64,000 nt of DNA from Aureobasidium sp. EXF-3400 (lineage: Eukaryota; Ascomycota; Dothideomycetes; Dothideales; Saccotheciaceae), in contig SWBL01000141.1 in assembly GCA_024195585.1 (NCBI GenBank), forward strand, positions 53,782 through 117,781, read 5' to 3'. This document shows, piece by piece, positions 9,981 to 20,308 of this stretch (within the stretch, counting starts at the first letter, position 1; every line of letters begins with the position of its first letter). The position numbers and the translations under genes were made by a program. Under the pieces are notes generated by a model. That model saw nothing but the letters and a program-made list of their open reading frames with translations, ran no database searches and was not told where the DNA came from.

Positions 9981-11990
9981 CTACACCACACTGACACCAG
10001 TAATGAGACGAGTGGCTGTAGAGACCACGTCCAGGTGAGCGTTGATGAACCGGAATCTCGAGAGTCTCGCCTGAACCTCTTCGTCGTCTCTGCTGTCCAC
10101 AACAGTAGCCGAGAAACTCTTCCCATAGACTAGAACCTTTCCTTCCTCGATCAAGCCAGGACTGTCATCGTAGATGAATTCTAGCCAATTTTGTTGCATC
10201 ATGTGGACTAGATCGATGTTCTTAGCCTGGTCCGCGGATATAAGTCTGTCCGCATCAAGAATGTGTGTGTCGAAACAATTGAAGACATAGATTAGGTCAA
10301 CGCAGTGATGTGCTAAACCGAAGCTGGATCCGGTCCATGGATTACCAAAGCGACAACGGAAAGAATGAGTTGATGTTGGATATGTGTCAGTTTGCTCTGG
10401 TGCATATGTTGAGGAAAGCTCCGTTGTAGCGATATGCACAGGATTGCCAAACTCAATATCGGTCAGCAGCTGAGTCAGGCCCTCGTGGATTTGCGAAAGA
10501 GGTGCGCTCGCGTCAAGATGGTATAGCTCGGCAAGCTGTGTCCAAACGTCTTCGGTGACATTCGGTCTAATGAGTCCTTTGAGTTGAGCATAGTCTTTGA
10601 TGTGACGGACGTTATGGCTCCAAATGCTTGCCTATTGATAGTGGTAAGCCAGAAGCTAGACATTTATGTATGTCGACGATAACTTGCCTCAGCGTCCGCG
10701 TCGCCTATCATCACTCGCAGTGGCTCCCTGGTATCCTTGCGCGGCTGTTTATCAAGTATGACGTCTTCGTAACCAAGACACACCTGCCATCTGCCAACTT
10801 TCGTCGGCTTGATCGTTAGGCCATCATTAACAAGAGGAAAGACCCACCATCCAAGTTCCTTAGACTTCTTGACAAGAACGTCCGCCGGAATCTTCCTCAG
10901 TTCCTCAATGTCTAAGCCAGGATATTCACTCCGAAGAAGCTCAAAATTGGCATTAGCTTTGGAAAGTGCGATGGGACCAAGTGTGCCAACCGCTCCGCTT
11001 TGTATGATGGCTCGTCTGAAGAGAGGTTTAGCTTTGTCGCAGTTTAGCCTTGCGTCCAGCACATGTGCATGAGCTGAACTACCACCTGCACTTTGTCCGC
11101 CTATGGTGATGCGCGTTTTGTCACCACCGAAGTATCCAATGTTTCTGACTACCCATTCTAATGCTCTTCTTTGATCGCCTAGGCCGAAGTTACCGCCCCT
11201 GATGAGATTAGTCCGGCCTTGTGTGACGATGATCTCGTCCGAGCATCCAAAGCCAAAGATATTGAGGCGGTAGTTGATATTTACGGCGATGATTGGTTTT
11301 CCGATCAGGACTGAACGTGCCACAAGTGCAGTCGGATCTGCAAAGCGTGAGTCAGCATCTCGACTGGTAATACCCAACAAAGCATAGAGGTGAAGGTACA
11401 ACTCAGTAGACAGAGATACCGCGTGTAGAGAGGCTTGAGTACTCACCCCACATTGGATCAGTGCCAGCACCAAATCCGTAGCCACCTCCGTGTATATAGA
11501 AGTAGACAGGCAAAAGTGTATTACAAGCCAATTCCTGCTTGGGTCTCACAATGAAGAGATTCAAGCAATCAAATTCCGACTCATCAACATCAAGGGGAAA
11601 GTCGAGATGAGCTTGAAATGTAGCTGTGTTGTTCGGTTCGGCGGGTTGGGGGCATCGGGGTCTTGTGGTGACTGTCAGCAGATGTCGTGTCTTATTTGGT
11701 CGCAAACCTGATACTTACCCGTTTCTTCGAGCGTCAAACACATCGAATGGCAAGCTGTCTCTTACTGCCGAGTGTTCCCACCTCGCTTTGGTGCGACCAT
11801 AAGGAATGCCTCTGAACTCCTCTAGACCGTTTGTCTTCGACTCTTGACCATAGACAACCTGCACACGTGAGGGGATTGTCGCTGTGGGTATCTCGACAAT
11901 AATTGTACTGTCAGAGCTGGAATATGGTGTCTCGGCACTCATGGTCATGGTTGGGCAAGTTTGACACTGGAAAACAGAGTTGGAGCTCAA
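9981..11990 (-). CDS. Type-B carboxylesterase/lipase
   Basis: Exons are 11990-11719, 11661-11447, 11337-10688 and 10631-9981, giving 595 aa (581 aa if translation starts at the Met at 11948). The family features appear in order: EEFRGIPYG, GPRCPQP after the first splice, the oxyanion-hole segment YIHGGGYGFGAG, NYRLNIFGF, the nucleophile elbow GGQSAGGSSAH (Ser), and FGLAHHCVDLIYVF with the expected catalytic His region. There is no clear signal peptide, so an intracellular location is likely. It hydrolyses carboxylic esters; the natural substrate cannot be told. Intron 3 (10632-10687) appears to use a GC donor (GAG|GCAAGT), a recognised minor class. It is convergent with the broken GMC gene. 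Confidence 0.85.
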
Positions 11991-12921
11991 GTCCCTGCAG
12001 GAAGAAAACTGCTTGTATATCCGCTGACTGGAGCAGCGTGATCATCGACACTCCATATACGTTGCCGATCTTTTTGTTGCCGAGCCAAAACAAGCTGACT
12101 GTTACCAGACTCGTCCACGTGCCGGACGATATGCTCTGAAGTGGGACCAGGATCGATTTTCATACGATCCCTTGTGTTATTCATTGCTTGTAATATCACA
12201 ATCGAGCGATCTGTATGCCTAAAAAAATGCCGTGATTAATGGTATAGCAATGCCGGCTGTTGGTTGATGTGTCTACGACTCTTAAGGTTTAATCTCCCCG
12301 CGAATCCCCACACCTGCCCTAATCATCGCGAGAAACATTGTCTTGAGCATTTTAGCCGCCATCTCGAAGGCGTAAATTGGGGAAGGACCAATCCAGAGAA
12401 GGATACCGTCTCACTATCAACGAACCTGACATGGTCGATTCCTCCTCATTCTATCCCCACGATTTTCCCCACACATGTGTCACAAACGATTGCCGTAACC
12501 GCTCTCGTGCAATGCCGAAAGCTTGTCCACCATTTCTTGCAATTAGGGCTGTCAATTGATTTGAACAGACGGCTTTCCAATCAGCAGAGGGCATCATCAG
12601 ATCTTGTCCACGCTAAACCCTTGTGAGAATTTCTGGATCTGTGGTTGGCCAAAACGTTAGGGGTGCTTGCTTATGATTCGCTATGTTGTCTTGTCGATCG
12701 CATCGAAGTGTCCAAGACGGTTACTGAAAGAGGTATGGTATGGCAGTAGCTGATAGAGAAGGTATTTGAGATTCCAAAAGCAGGTGTGGCCTTTGGCGGG
12801 GTGATCCCCAGCTGACTGCCATAACATTCTTGGATATATAAATTACTGAGATCCCGCGTAGATTCCGTGGTTTACATCGAGCTCATTATCAATCAATTCC
12901 CGACGACTACAACACAACATC
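11991..12921. other. Divergent promoter region, no gene seen
   Basis: About 930 bp between the divergently transcribed carboxylesterase and sugar transporter. No coherent frame is visible; the frames at 12264-12626 and 11987-12199 have no recognisable features. TATATAAA at 12835-12842 lies 80 bp before the transporter ATG. Confidence 0.5.
12835..12842 (+). promoter_or_regulatory. TATA box of the MFS sugar transporter
   Basis: TATATAAA is 80 bp upstream of the ATG at 12922, the expected position for a TATA-driven inducible gene. Confidence 0.5.
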
Positions 12922-14734
12922 ATGACAGGAGTCTGGTCTGAGATCGTCGAAGGCCGGAGTGCCATAGCCATATGCATCTTCATCAGTGGGTTATGTACTT
13001 TCCATCTCGTACAAAGACTGACCACAAATTGATAGCACTCGCGGCATTTCAATTTGGTTATGATTCGTCTTACTATTCTGGTAAGCCTCTTGAGATCGAA
13101 CCAAAGACTGCTACATACTCATCAGACACCTCGAGGATAGGCATCCTGGCCATGCAACCATTCTTGAAGATTTACGGCACATACGATCCTGTGAAGAAGC
13201 TATACTTTATGTCAGCCGCCCACCAATCTTTGACGAGCAGTATCATCAACGCAGGCGAGTTCGTTGGGGCCGTCAGTTCGTATTACGTGATAGACAAGCT
13301 CGGAAGACGTGGCGGTCTTTTTGTGTCAAGCGGGACTGTCATTGTTGGCACAATTATCCAAGTCGCATCTACGCACATCGGATCTCTGATTGCTGGGCGT
13401 TTGGTCCTTGGTATGTTTTCCAGCCTCTGTCATGCGGTGTCTCGCAATATCAAGGACTAACGGTTCCAGGCTATGCCGTCGGTCTAATCTCTTGCGTTGT
13501 GCCCACATACGTTGCCGACTGTGCCCCAGCACGCTTTCGAGGAGCATTGGTATCCATGTATCAATACTGCATCGGACTTGGACTTCTCCTCGGTGTTATC
13601 GTTGACTACTGTACCAAGGATCGGTTGGATACTGGTTCTTTCAGGATCCCTATTGCGGTTCAATTTGTGTTCCCACTTATCCTTGTACCCGGCCTACTGT
13701 TCTGGGTCCCCGAATCACCAAGATGGCTCGTCAGCAAGGGAAGAATGCAAGACGCAAGAACGGCTTTGGTCCGTCTGAATGGTGGTCGTCAGGACAGAGT
13801 TGATCTTGAGATGCTTGATCTTGAACAAACGGCTCTGGAGACCGAAGGAGGCAAACCTTCTTCATGGTTCGAGCTGTTCAAATGGTCTCCTGAAGGCCGT
13901 AAGGCCTGGCTTGGGTTCTCGCTGCAAGGTAGTGTAACATCAAAGACGTGTAAGGACACATTACTAATCAAGGATTAGCCCTTCAGCAAGCGACGGGCAT
14001 CAACTTCGTCACTGGATATGGCATTGTTTTCTTCTTTGCTCTCGGTATTGACAATCCATTCCTCATTCAGTTGGGTCTCTACCTGGTTGCCATGCCGGCT
14101 GTGTGGATCAGCCAGTACTCAATTGAACGATATGGCAGGCGGCCAATCTTGTTGGCCTCCGGAGTCCTCACTGCGGCTGTGCTCATCATCATGGGATCAT
14201 GTGGTCTCATTACCCACAAGTCGAAGTCTGTCGAACAGGTCATTGTGGTCATGGTCTATCTGTTCCTCATCGTATTCAACCTTGGCTGGGGTCCCACAGT
14301 CTGGGTGGTCACATCAGAAATTTCCACTGGAAAGAACAGAGGCAAGCTAATGTCGCTATCGACCGGATCCAACTGGTTTTTCAACTGGCTTGTCAGTTTC
14401 ACCTTTCCCTACCTGTTCAATGCAGATGGAGCAAATCTTGGCGCTAAGATTGGTTTCCTCTATGGCTCTCTCACCCTGTTTGCCGTGGTCTGGGTATACT
14501 TTTGCCTGCCAGAGACATCCGGAAGATCCTTGGAAGAGATCGAAATCATGTTCCAGAAACATGTTCCGGTTGAAGAGTTCAAAGGTCAGTCTACCCGCGA
14601 GTGTCAGACTTTGCCCAGGGATGTGATGCTAATGTCAACTTGTCCTAGCATACGTCGTTCCCCTCCCTTCACAAGATATCGCTCTAGAGGATGGCAAAAC
14701 AGCAAAAACATCACAAATCGAGATTATGCCTTGA
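12922..14734 (+). CDS. MFS sugar transporter (SP family)
   Basis: Six exons (12922-12985, 13036-13080, 13141-13410, 13470-13928, 13979-14584, 14649-14734) give 509 aa in frame. Family signatures are: FQFGYDSSYYSG in helix 1, DKLGRRGG in loop 2-3, RLVLGYAVGLISCVVPTYVA and CAPARFRGAL in helices 4-5, VPESPRWLVSKGR before the central loop, QQATGINFVTGYG in helix 7, and the C-terminal LPETSGRSLEEIE. It should be a 12-helix plasma-membrane proton symporter for a hexose or related sugar. Compared with classical hexose carriers the helix-1 region is maltose/lactose-permease-like, so an oligosaccharide or polyol is possible. The splice at 13979 has a perfect-looking ACTAAT branch region. Together with the next transporter and the rhamnosidase it suggests a carbohydrate-use block. 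Confidence 0.9.
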
Positions 14735-15120
14735 ACTCAGCATTAACCAGACATAGTGGTTATGTCCGTTCTATGTTAAGATAAGTGATTGAATTCATGC
14801 GATGACCAGGTGTCAGATGAAGGCGTGGCGATATATATAGTGGCTAGGATTGGATGTCTCTAGGGACTCGCGTCTATTGAGTCTAGCACTAGCATCAGTA
14901 TATTATCTGATTCACTCCTGAATAACTATATATCGTTAAGTTCATCCAAAAGGGACATAAGAAGTGCAAAAGGGGTCTTGCGGTTTGGATATGATCTAGT
15001 CGAGATAGGGATGCGCCAGGGAACCTGCACAGCTAGCTATCTCTGTGATCTGGCTGGTTGCATAACCTTGTGTCGCAGACTGCTAGGTAGGTTGACCTCA
15101 CCCGTCTGGCGGCTGTGAAT
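14735..15120. other. Convergent 3' region, no gene seen
   Basis: About 390 AT-rich bases between the two convergent sugar transporters; it should hold both 3' UTRs and polyadenylation signals. Nothing else is visible. Confidence 0.5.
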
Positions 15121-16801
15121 CTACTCCCTGACGACCTCCTCATGCATCGAAATGTTGTTCTTCTCCATAGCGATGGCGGCACCCTTGGGGTCTTCAAGTG
15201 CATGGGGTACCAACTGGTCACCGAAAAGCTCGTCCATCTGTTCCAGGGTCTTGCCCTTGGTCTCTGTAAAAGCTTAATTAGCAGATATTCTGTCTTGTCA
15301 ACCCGGACATCCAACGTACCAGGATAGAAGAAGATGTAACAAAGCATAGCAATCAAGTTAAACACAAAAAAGACATAGAAGTAGCGGAAGCCAATCGACT
15401 TCAGTGCCTGAGGACTGAACTGAGCAAAGATGAGATTGAGCACCCAGTTGGTGAACGTCGTAGTTGCATTTCCGAAAGCGCGAACTTCGACAGGGAAGAT
15501 TTCAGCCGGGTAGACCCAAGAGATGATACCGAGAGGAGTGTAGAAGAGGGAGAAGACAAAGTTCATGGCGACCATGGCACGAAGCATGTTTCCGTTGTTG
15601 GGATTGAGGGTCTGAGACATGGCGGCGTTGCAGACGAGAGCGGCTCCAAGACCGGCGGCAGATACGATGAGAGGCTTGACACGACCGAATCGCTCCAGTG
15701 CCCAAAGACCGATGGTGCAGTAGACGATGGACAAGGATCCGCTGATGCCGATGATCATGAGCGAAGTCGAGTTGTCGATACCCAGGATCTTGTAGATCTC
15801 AGGACCTATGGACCAGCATCAGTAAGTGGTCTTCATCTAAGATCTTGGAAAACACATACCATAGTAGTTGATGACGTTGATACCACTGAGAGGTCCGAAG
15901 GCTTGTACACCACATCCAAGCAGAAGACGCTTGCGCCAGCTTGGCTTGGTAAAGATCTTGCTGATCGATGTCGAGTTATTAAGGCGATCGGCTTCGATAA
16001 CATCTCTGATCTCACAAAACTCCAGCTCGATACGTTGATCGGTCTCAGCAGTTCCATCGTGGTGTAATTTCTGCAGAACAGTCCTGGCTTCGTCCCAGCG
16101 GTCCTTCTCGCAAAGCCAACGAGGACTCTCTTGTAGGAACCAGATTCCAGAAACCAAGATGGCAGCGGGAATGCATTGGAATGCCAAAGGGAAGCGCCCT
16201 GTGTTGGAAGTCAGAACGATTAAAAAAGCCCGGACTTGCACGTTGCTTACATGAGAAAGGTCCTTTGACGTGCTGGCATCCATAGCCAATCCACTGAGCA
16301 GCGAAGAAGCCCCAGGACAGGAACCATTGGAGAGCACCAGAAAGTGCACCTCTGTACTTAGACTCGGATATTTCGGCGGCATACATAGGAATGGTGGAGG
16401 TGAGCATGCCAACTGCAGCTCCGGCGATGAATCTATCGCGTCTGGTCAGTACCTGTCCATTCGTGCTTCACCCAGATGTCATACCTTCCAACCATGAGCA
16501 TGGCCATATTGACAGCCGCAGCTTGCAAAACACATCCAATCAAGGAGACAATTGAACCTGCAGCAATAGTCCTCTTTCTGCCAAGGCGGTCGGCGATGAC
16601 CATATTGATAATCGTACCCAAGACAGCACCGCCTTGGAAGGTCGAGACGATACCACCAGTGACCGTACTGTTGGGATTGTCGAAGTACTCGATGAACTGA
16701 GGGAAGGAGATGACTCCTCCGATGATACCAGAATCATAACCAAACAAGAAGCCTCCAATAGCGAGGAAGGCGCTCGACAAGATGACTGTGGCTTTTCCCA
16801 T
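15121..16801 (-). CDS. MFS hexose-type transporter (SP family)
   Basis: Five exons (16801-16485, 16432-16251, 16198-15860, 15805-15320, 15263-15121) encode 488 aa. Motifs: FGYDSGIIGGV in helix 1, ADRLGRKRT, GRFIAGAAVGMLTSTIPMY across the first splice, PMYAAEISESKYRGAL, LQESPRWLCEKDR, FGPLSGINVINYYGPEIYK across the third splice, and PETKGKTLEQMDELF at the last splice. This set is typical of fungal monosaccharide:proton symporters. There are 12 predicted helices. The gene diverges from the GH78 rhamnosidase over about 616 bp that contain several CreA-type hexamers, so the pair may serve release and uptake of plant-derived sugar. The substrate (rhamnose, galacturonate or other) is not decided by sequence alone. 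Confidence 0.92.
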
Positions 16802-17417
16802 GATCGCTTGTAAGATTAGGCAATGAAGAAGGTATGAGATGGATCTCTGGACCTGGAGAAGGATCTACATGGTCTTATATGCACTCACATGGCATATACA
16901 TGTGTTGATCCCCGTTCCCCACAAGAAGGCCTGGGGTACTTACTGTGGGGAGCATTGAGTGGGCGGGGCAAGCGTTGGGAGAATACCCAGATTTTCGCAC
17001 CGCATCTTGGTCATGAGGCACACAAAAGTCTGGAGGACTCAAGCAATCATGAACAAAACACTCATATCGAAGTCTTGGTCCTACTCATACGCACCCAAAT
17101 CGAGACAAGCGTAGGGGCGTTGTATCATTCAAGCTTTTGGAAGAGGCGGGGTGCCCTAAAAGCACATCCGAAAAGGGTAATGGCGTCGGTACATCTCATG
17201 CGAGTCTAGGGCTAACGGCTGGTTCGCTATATCTCACGCGAAATGGAATCCACTATCGGCGTATCTTCAACCCGTAGCGGCCGACTATCACAGGTAGACA
17301 TTGACCTTAACATCTGGACCATGGCATGCAGCGGAGAAAGATACCTTTGATCCGCCACTTTTTCTTCTGTTGCTCCACGGCAGTTCTCACTTGTTTCGGC
17401 ATACGATTTCGGTCACT
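16802..17417. promoter_or_regulatory. Divergent promoter with CreA-type SYGGRG sites
   Basis: Shared upstream region of the hexose-type transporter (left) and the rhamnosidase (right). Matches to the carbon-catabolite-repressor consensus SYGGRG are at 16917-16922 (CCCCAC, reverse), 16931-16936 (CTGGGG), 16945-16950 (GTGGGG), 16963-16968 (GCGGGG) and 17146-17151 (GCGGGG). About 2.4 such hexamers are expected by chance in 616 bp on both strands, so this is an enrichment, not proof. Confidence 0.4.
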
Positions 17418-20219
17418 ATGAAGATTGTAAGCTGTGGCATTCATGGCTTTCATGAAACTATCGGCCTTGATGTCGATGAGATTCGAGTGTTCTGGACATT
17501 GGAGGCTGATGAGTATGCTGTGCAAACCGCATACCGTGTTGTCATCTCCACATCAGTGCACGAAGTTGCTGCTGAGCCATCTGCTGACCTTAACCATACC
17601 TTTGATACTGGGAGAATATCAACAGACGAACAGAGAAACATCTTCTGCAAACCAAGCGGCGGCTTTCGATCAACATGCACCTACTACTGGAGGGTAACAG
17701 TGTGGGACGGGGATGATGTCGCTACTCATTCTGAGGTTCAGACCTTCTTCACTGCCTACCCACGCTCTGAACTACTACCGCCTTATTCCATGAACCAGAA
17801 GTATATGCCACACTCGAGTCTCATCTTTCGCACATGGTTTGAGGACATGGAAAACGAGTGGAAGGCTGTTTGGATCGGAGATGGTGGTGACAAGCCATTG
17901 TACATTCGTAAACGCTTCAGCTTGGCTCGCAAGCCTTCCAAGGCCATAGCTCTTGCATCTGGGCTGGGTCACTTTGACCTTCACGTGAATGGCGAACCTG
18001 CTTCTGACCATGTCATCGATCCTGGATGTAAGTGACCGTCTGACTGTGGAAACCATAATGTGCTCATCAGCCTTGTAGGGTCCAACTACCACCGCACCGT
18101 CCAATACGTCGGCTATGACCTGACAGCGCATCTCGATGCCGGAGACAATGTGCTCGCAGCGCACCTGGGTAATGGATTTTATGCTGGCAGTGGCACTGAA
18201 GAAGACCGATTCTTCTGGCCCATGTACGAGGATAACACCTATGTCCGATACGGCAACGAGTTGTGCTTCTTCGCCGAGCTCCACCTGTTCTACGATGATG
18301 GTACCCACGATATTATACACACCGACCCCTCGTGGAAAGTGCGCAAGAGTGCAACCACACTTGCCAATATTTATGCTTCCGAGACCCACGATAAGCGTCT
18401 TTACCCTTCTGGCTGGACATCTTCAGGCTTCGATGAAACTGGCTGGACTTCTGCAAAGCCACTGACTGGACCTCGAGGTTTGCTCCGCTACCAGAGCCAG
18501 CCACCTGTTGTGCTGCACGACAAGCTTGAGCCCAAGTCTACTACATGTCCACGACGTGGTGTTGTCTGCTTTGATCTTGGACAAAACGCTTCTATCATGC
18601 TTCATCTCTCTGTCGAAGGGCCAGCCGGCTCAGAAATCATTGTTCGATATTCCGAAACAGCCAATACAGACGGCACAGTTCTGATGCCCGACCCTCTATT
18701 CAAAGATTTCGAGACAAAGGTTTTCTCTAAGATCTACTTGGCTGGCACAGGTGAACCCGAACATTGGCGGCCTGATTTCTCGTTCACTGCTGCTCGATAC
18801 ATTCAGCTCGAAGGTGTTGCGACAGAGGAGGGACAAGGGCTACCCGTCGTCCGCTCTGTGTATGGAAGACACATCTCGTCTGCTTCTCAGCGAGTGGGGT
18901 CGATGAAGACAGATAAAGACGATGTCAATGCATTGATTAAAGCCTCACATTGGTCGCTGTCGAGCAATATTTTCAGTTACCATACCGACTGCCCACAGAT
19001 TGAGAAGTTTGGATGGCTCGAGGTGACACATCTCCTTGCTCCTGCTTCGCAATATGTGTTCGGGATGGAAGCACTGTACACGAAGATCATCTATGATATG
19101 ATTGATGCTCAAGAGCCTAGTGGTTTGGTTCCAACCATGGCACCTGAGATCAGATACATGTGTGGCCCTCTTCACGACACAATCAGCTGGGGTGGAGCGT
19201 TATGCTTGTTGCCTGAACTGCTTGTCAAGTACTATGGCTCAGCTTGGGTCATACCACGAGTTTACCCAGCTGCCGTACGATACATGGATTACATGAAGAC
19301 AAAAGAACGCCTCGGAGGTCTCATTGAACACGGTCTAGGCGACTGGGGCCGCGATATCGCTTGGGGTAACCTCCAAGCCAACATTGAAACTGCCTATTAC
19401 TACAAATGCCTCCAGAACACCGGGATGATGGCCAAACATCTGGGACTATCCGACGAAGCCGCAAAGTACGAGAGCTGGGCTGCCCGAGTCCTCGAGGTAT
19501 ACAACAGAGAACTTCTCATCACAGATGATGGATCCGTGTCTCACGCCTACTACACCTCCCGCGATAACATCGGTCAAAGAGATTGTCAAGCAGTCGCTCA
19601 AGCCTACGCTCTCCAGTTCAACATGGTACCTCCCCAACACATCTCCTCCGTGCAAAACGCCTTCCTGGCCAGCGTCAGCGACAACCGCATCCGCTCCGGC
19701 GAACTAGGACTCAAATGCATCTTCGAAACTCTCATCGACCTGCAACGTCCAGACATCGTTTTGGCGATGGCTAGACAAGAAGAACACCCAAGTTACATGC
19801 GCTTCTTGCGTAAAGGCGAAACCACTTTCCTTGAGTTCTGGCAGGATGAGTGTAGATCCAAGAGTCACGATTTATTCTGTACAATTCATGAATGGTTCTA
19901 TGCCGGGGTATTGGGGGTGCGGCCCCAGGGTGATGCGTACAAGACTTTCAAGATTGAGCCGCCGTATGATTCAGAGTTCAAGAATGTAGACGGTCATGTT
20001 GATTGTCCTTATGGCAGGATTGCTGTCAAGTTTAGCCAGACTGCTGAGAAGGTAGCTCTGGATGTGTCAGTGCCTGTGGGGACACAAGCTTCAGTCAGGA
20101 TTCCGGACAGTTTCGGATCCTCGGTCAGACTATCTCGGAGCGGCAAGACTATGACAGCAGAAAAGAGTGGGCAGTTCCTGGAATTGAGAAACGGTAGTTA
20201 TTCTATCGAGTTATTGTAG
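17418..20219 (+). CDS. Glycoside hydrolase family 78 alpha-L-rhamnosidase
   Basis: Two exons (17418-18027 and 18079-20219) with a 51-nt intron give 916 aa. Domain order fits GH78: an N-terminal beta-sandwich with the PVT/VFWTLEADE type start, the CBM-like segment containing WKAVWIGDGG and KPLYIRKRFSL, the region GDNVLAAHLGNGFYAG, the (alpha/alpha)6 catalytic domain from about residue 480, and a C-terminal beta domain. The active-site stretch TDCPQIEKFGWLE at about residue 505-517 corresponds to the family's CPxR/xE(K/R)xGWxG/E motif carrying the acidic catalytic residue, and EHGLGDWG lies downstream. There is no obvious N-terminal signal peptide, which suggests an intracellular enzyme acting on imported rhamnosides, in line with the neighbouring transporter. 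It removes terminal alpha-L-rhamnose from glycosides such as flavonoid or pectic fragments by inversion. Confidence 0.93.
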
Positions 20220-20308
20220 AACAGTAGGAAGACCAAATCTTTCAATCTCAAAAGCATGTTTCCAATCAATCTACCCTTCCTCGATGTACCCCGAATCACC
20301 TTCGTTGA

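Noticed and set aside
17775..18389. 204-aa minus-strand open frame
   Set aside because: Antisense shadow of the GH78 gene, crosses its intron, no recognisable features.
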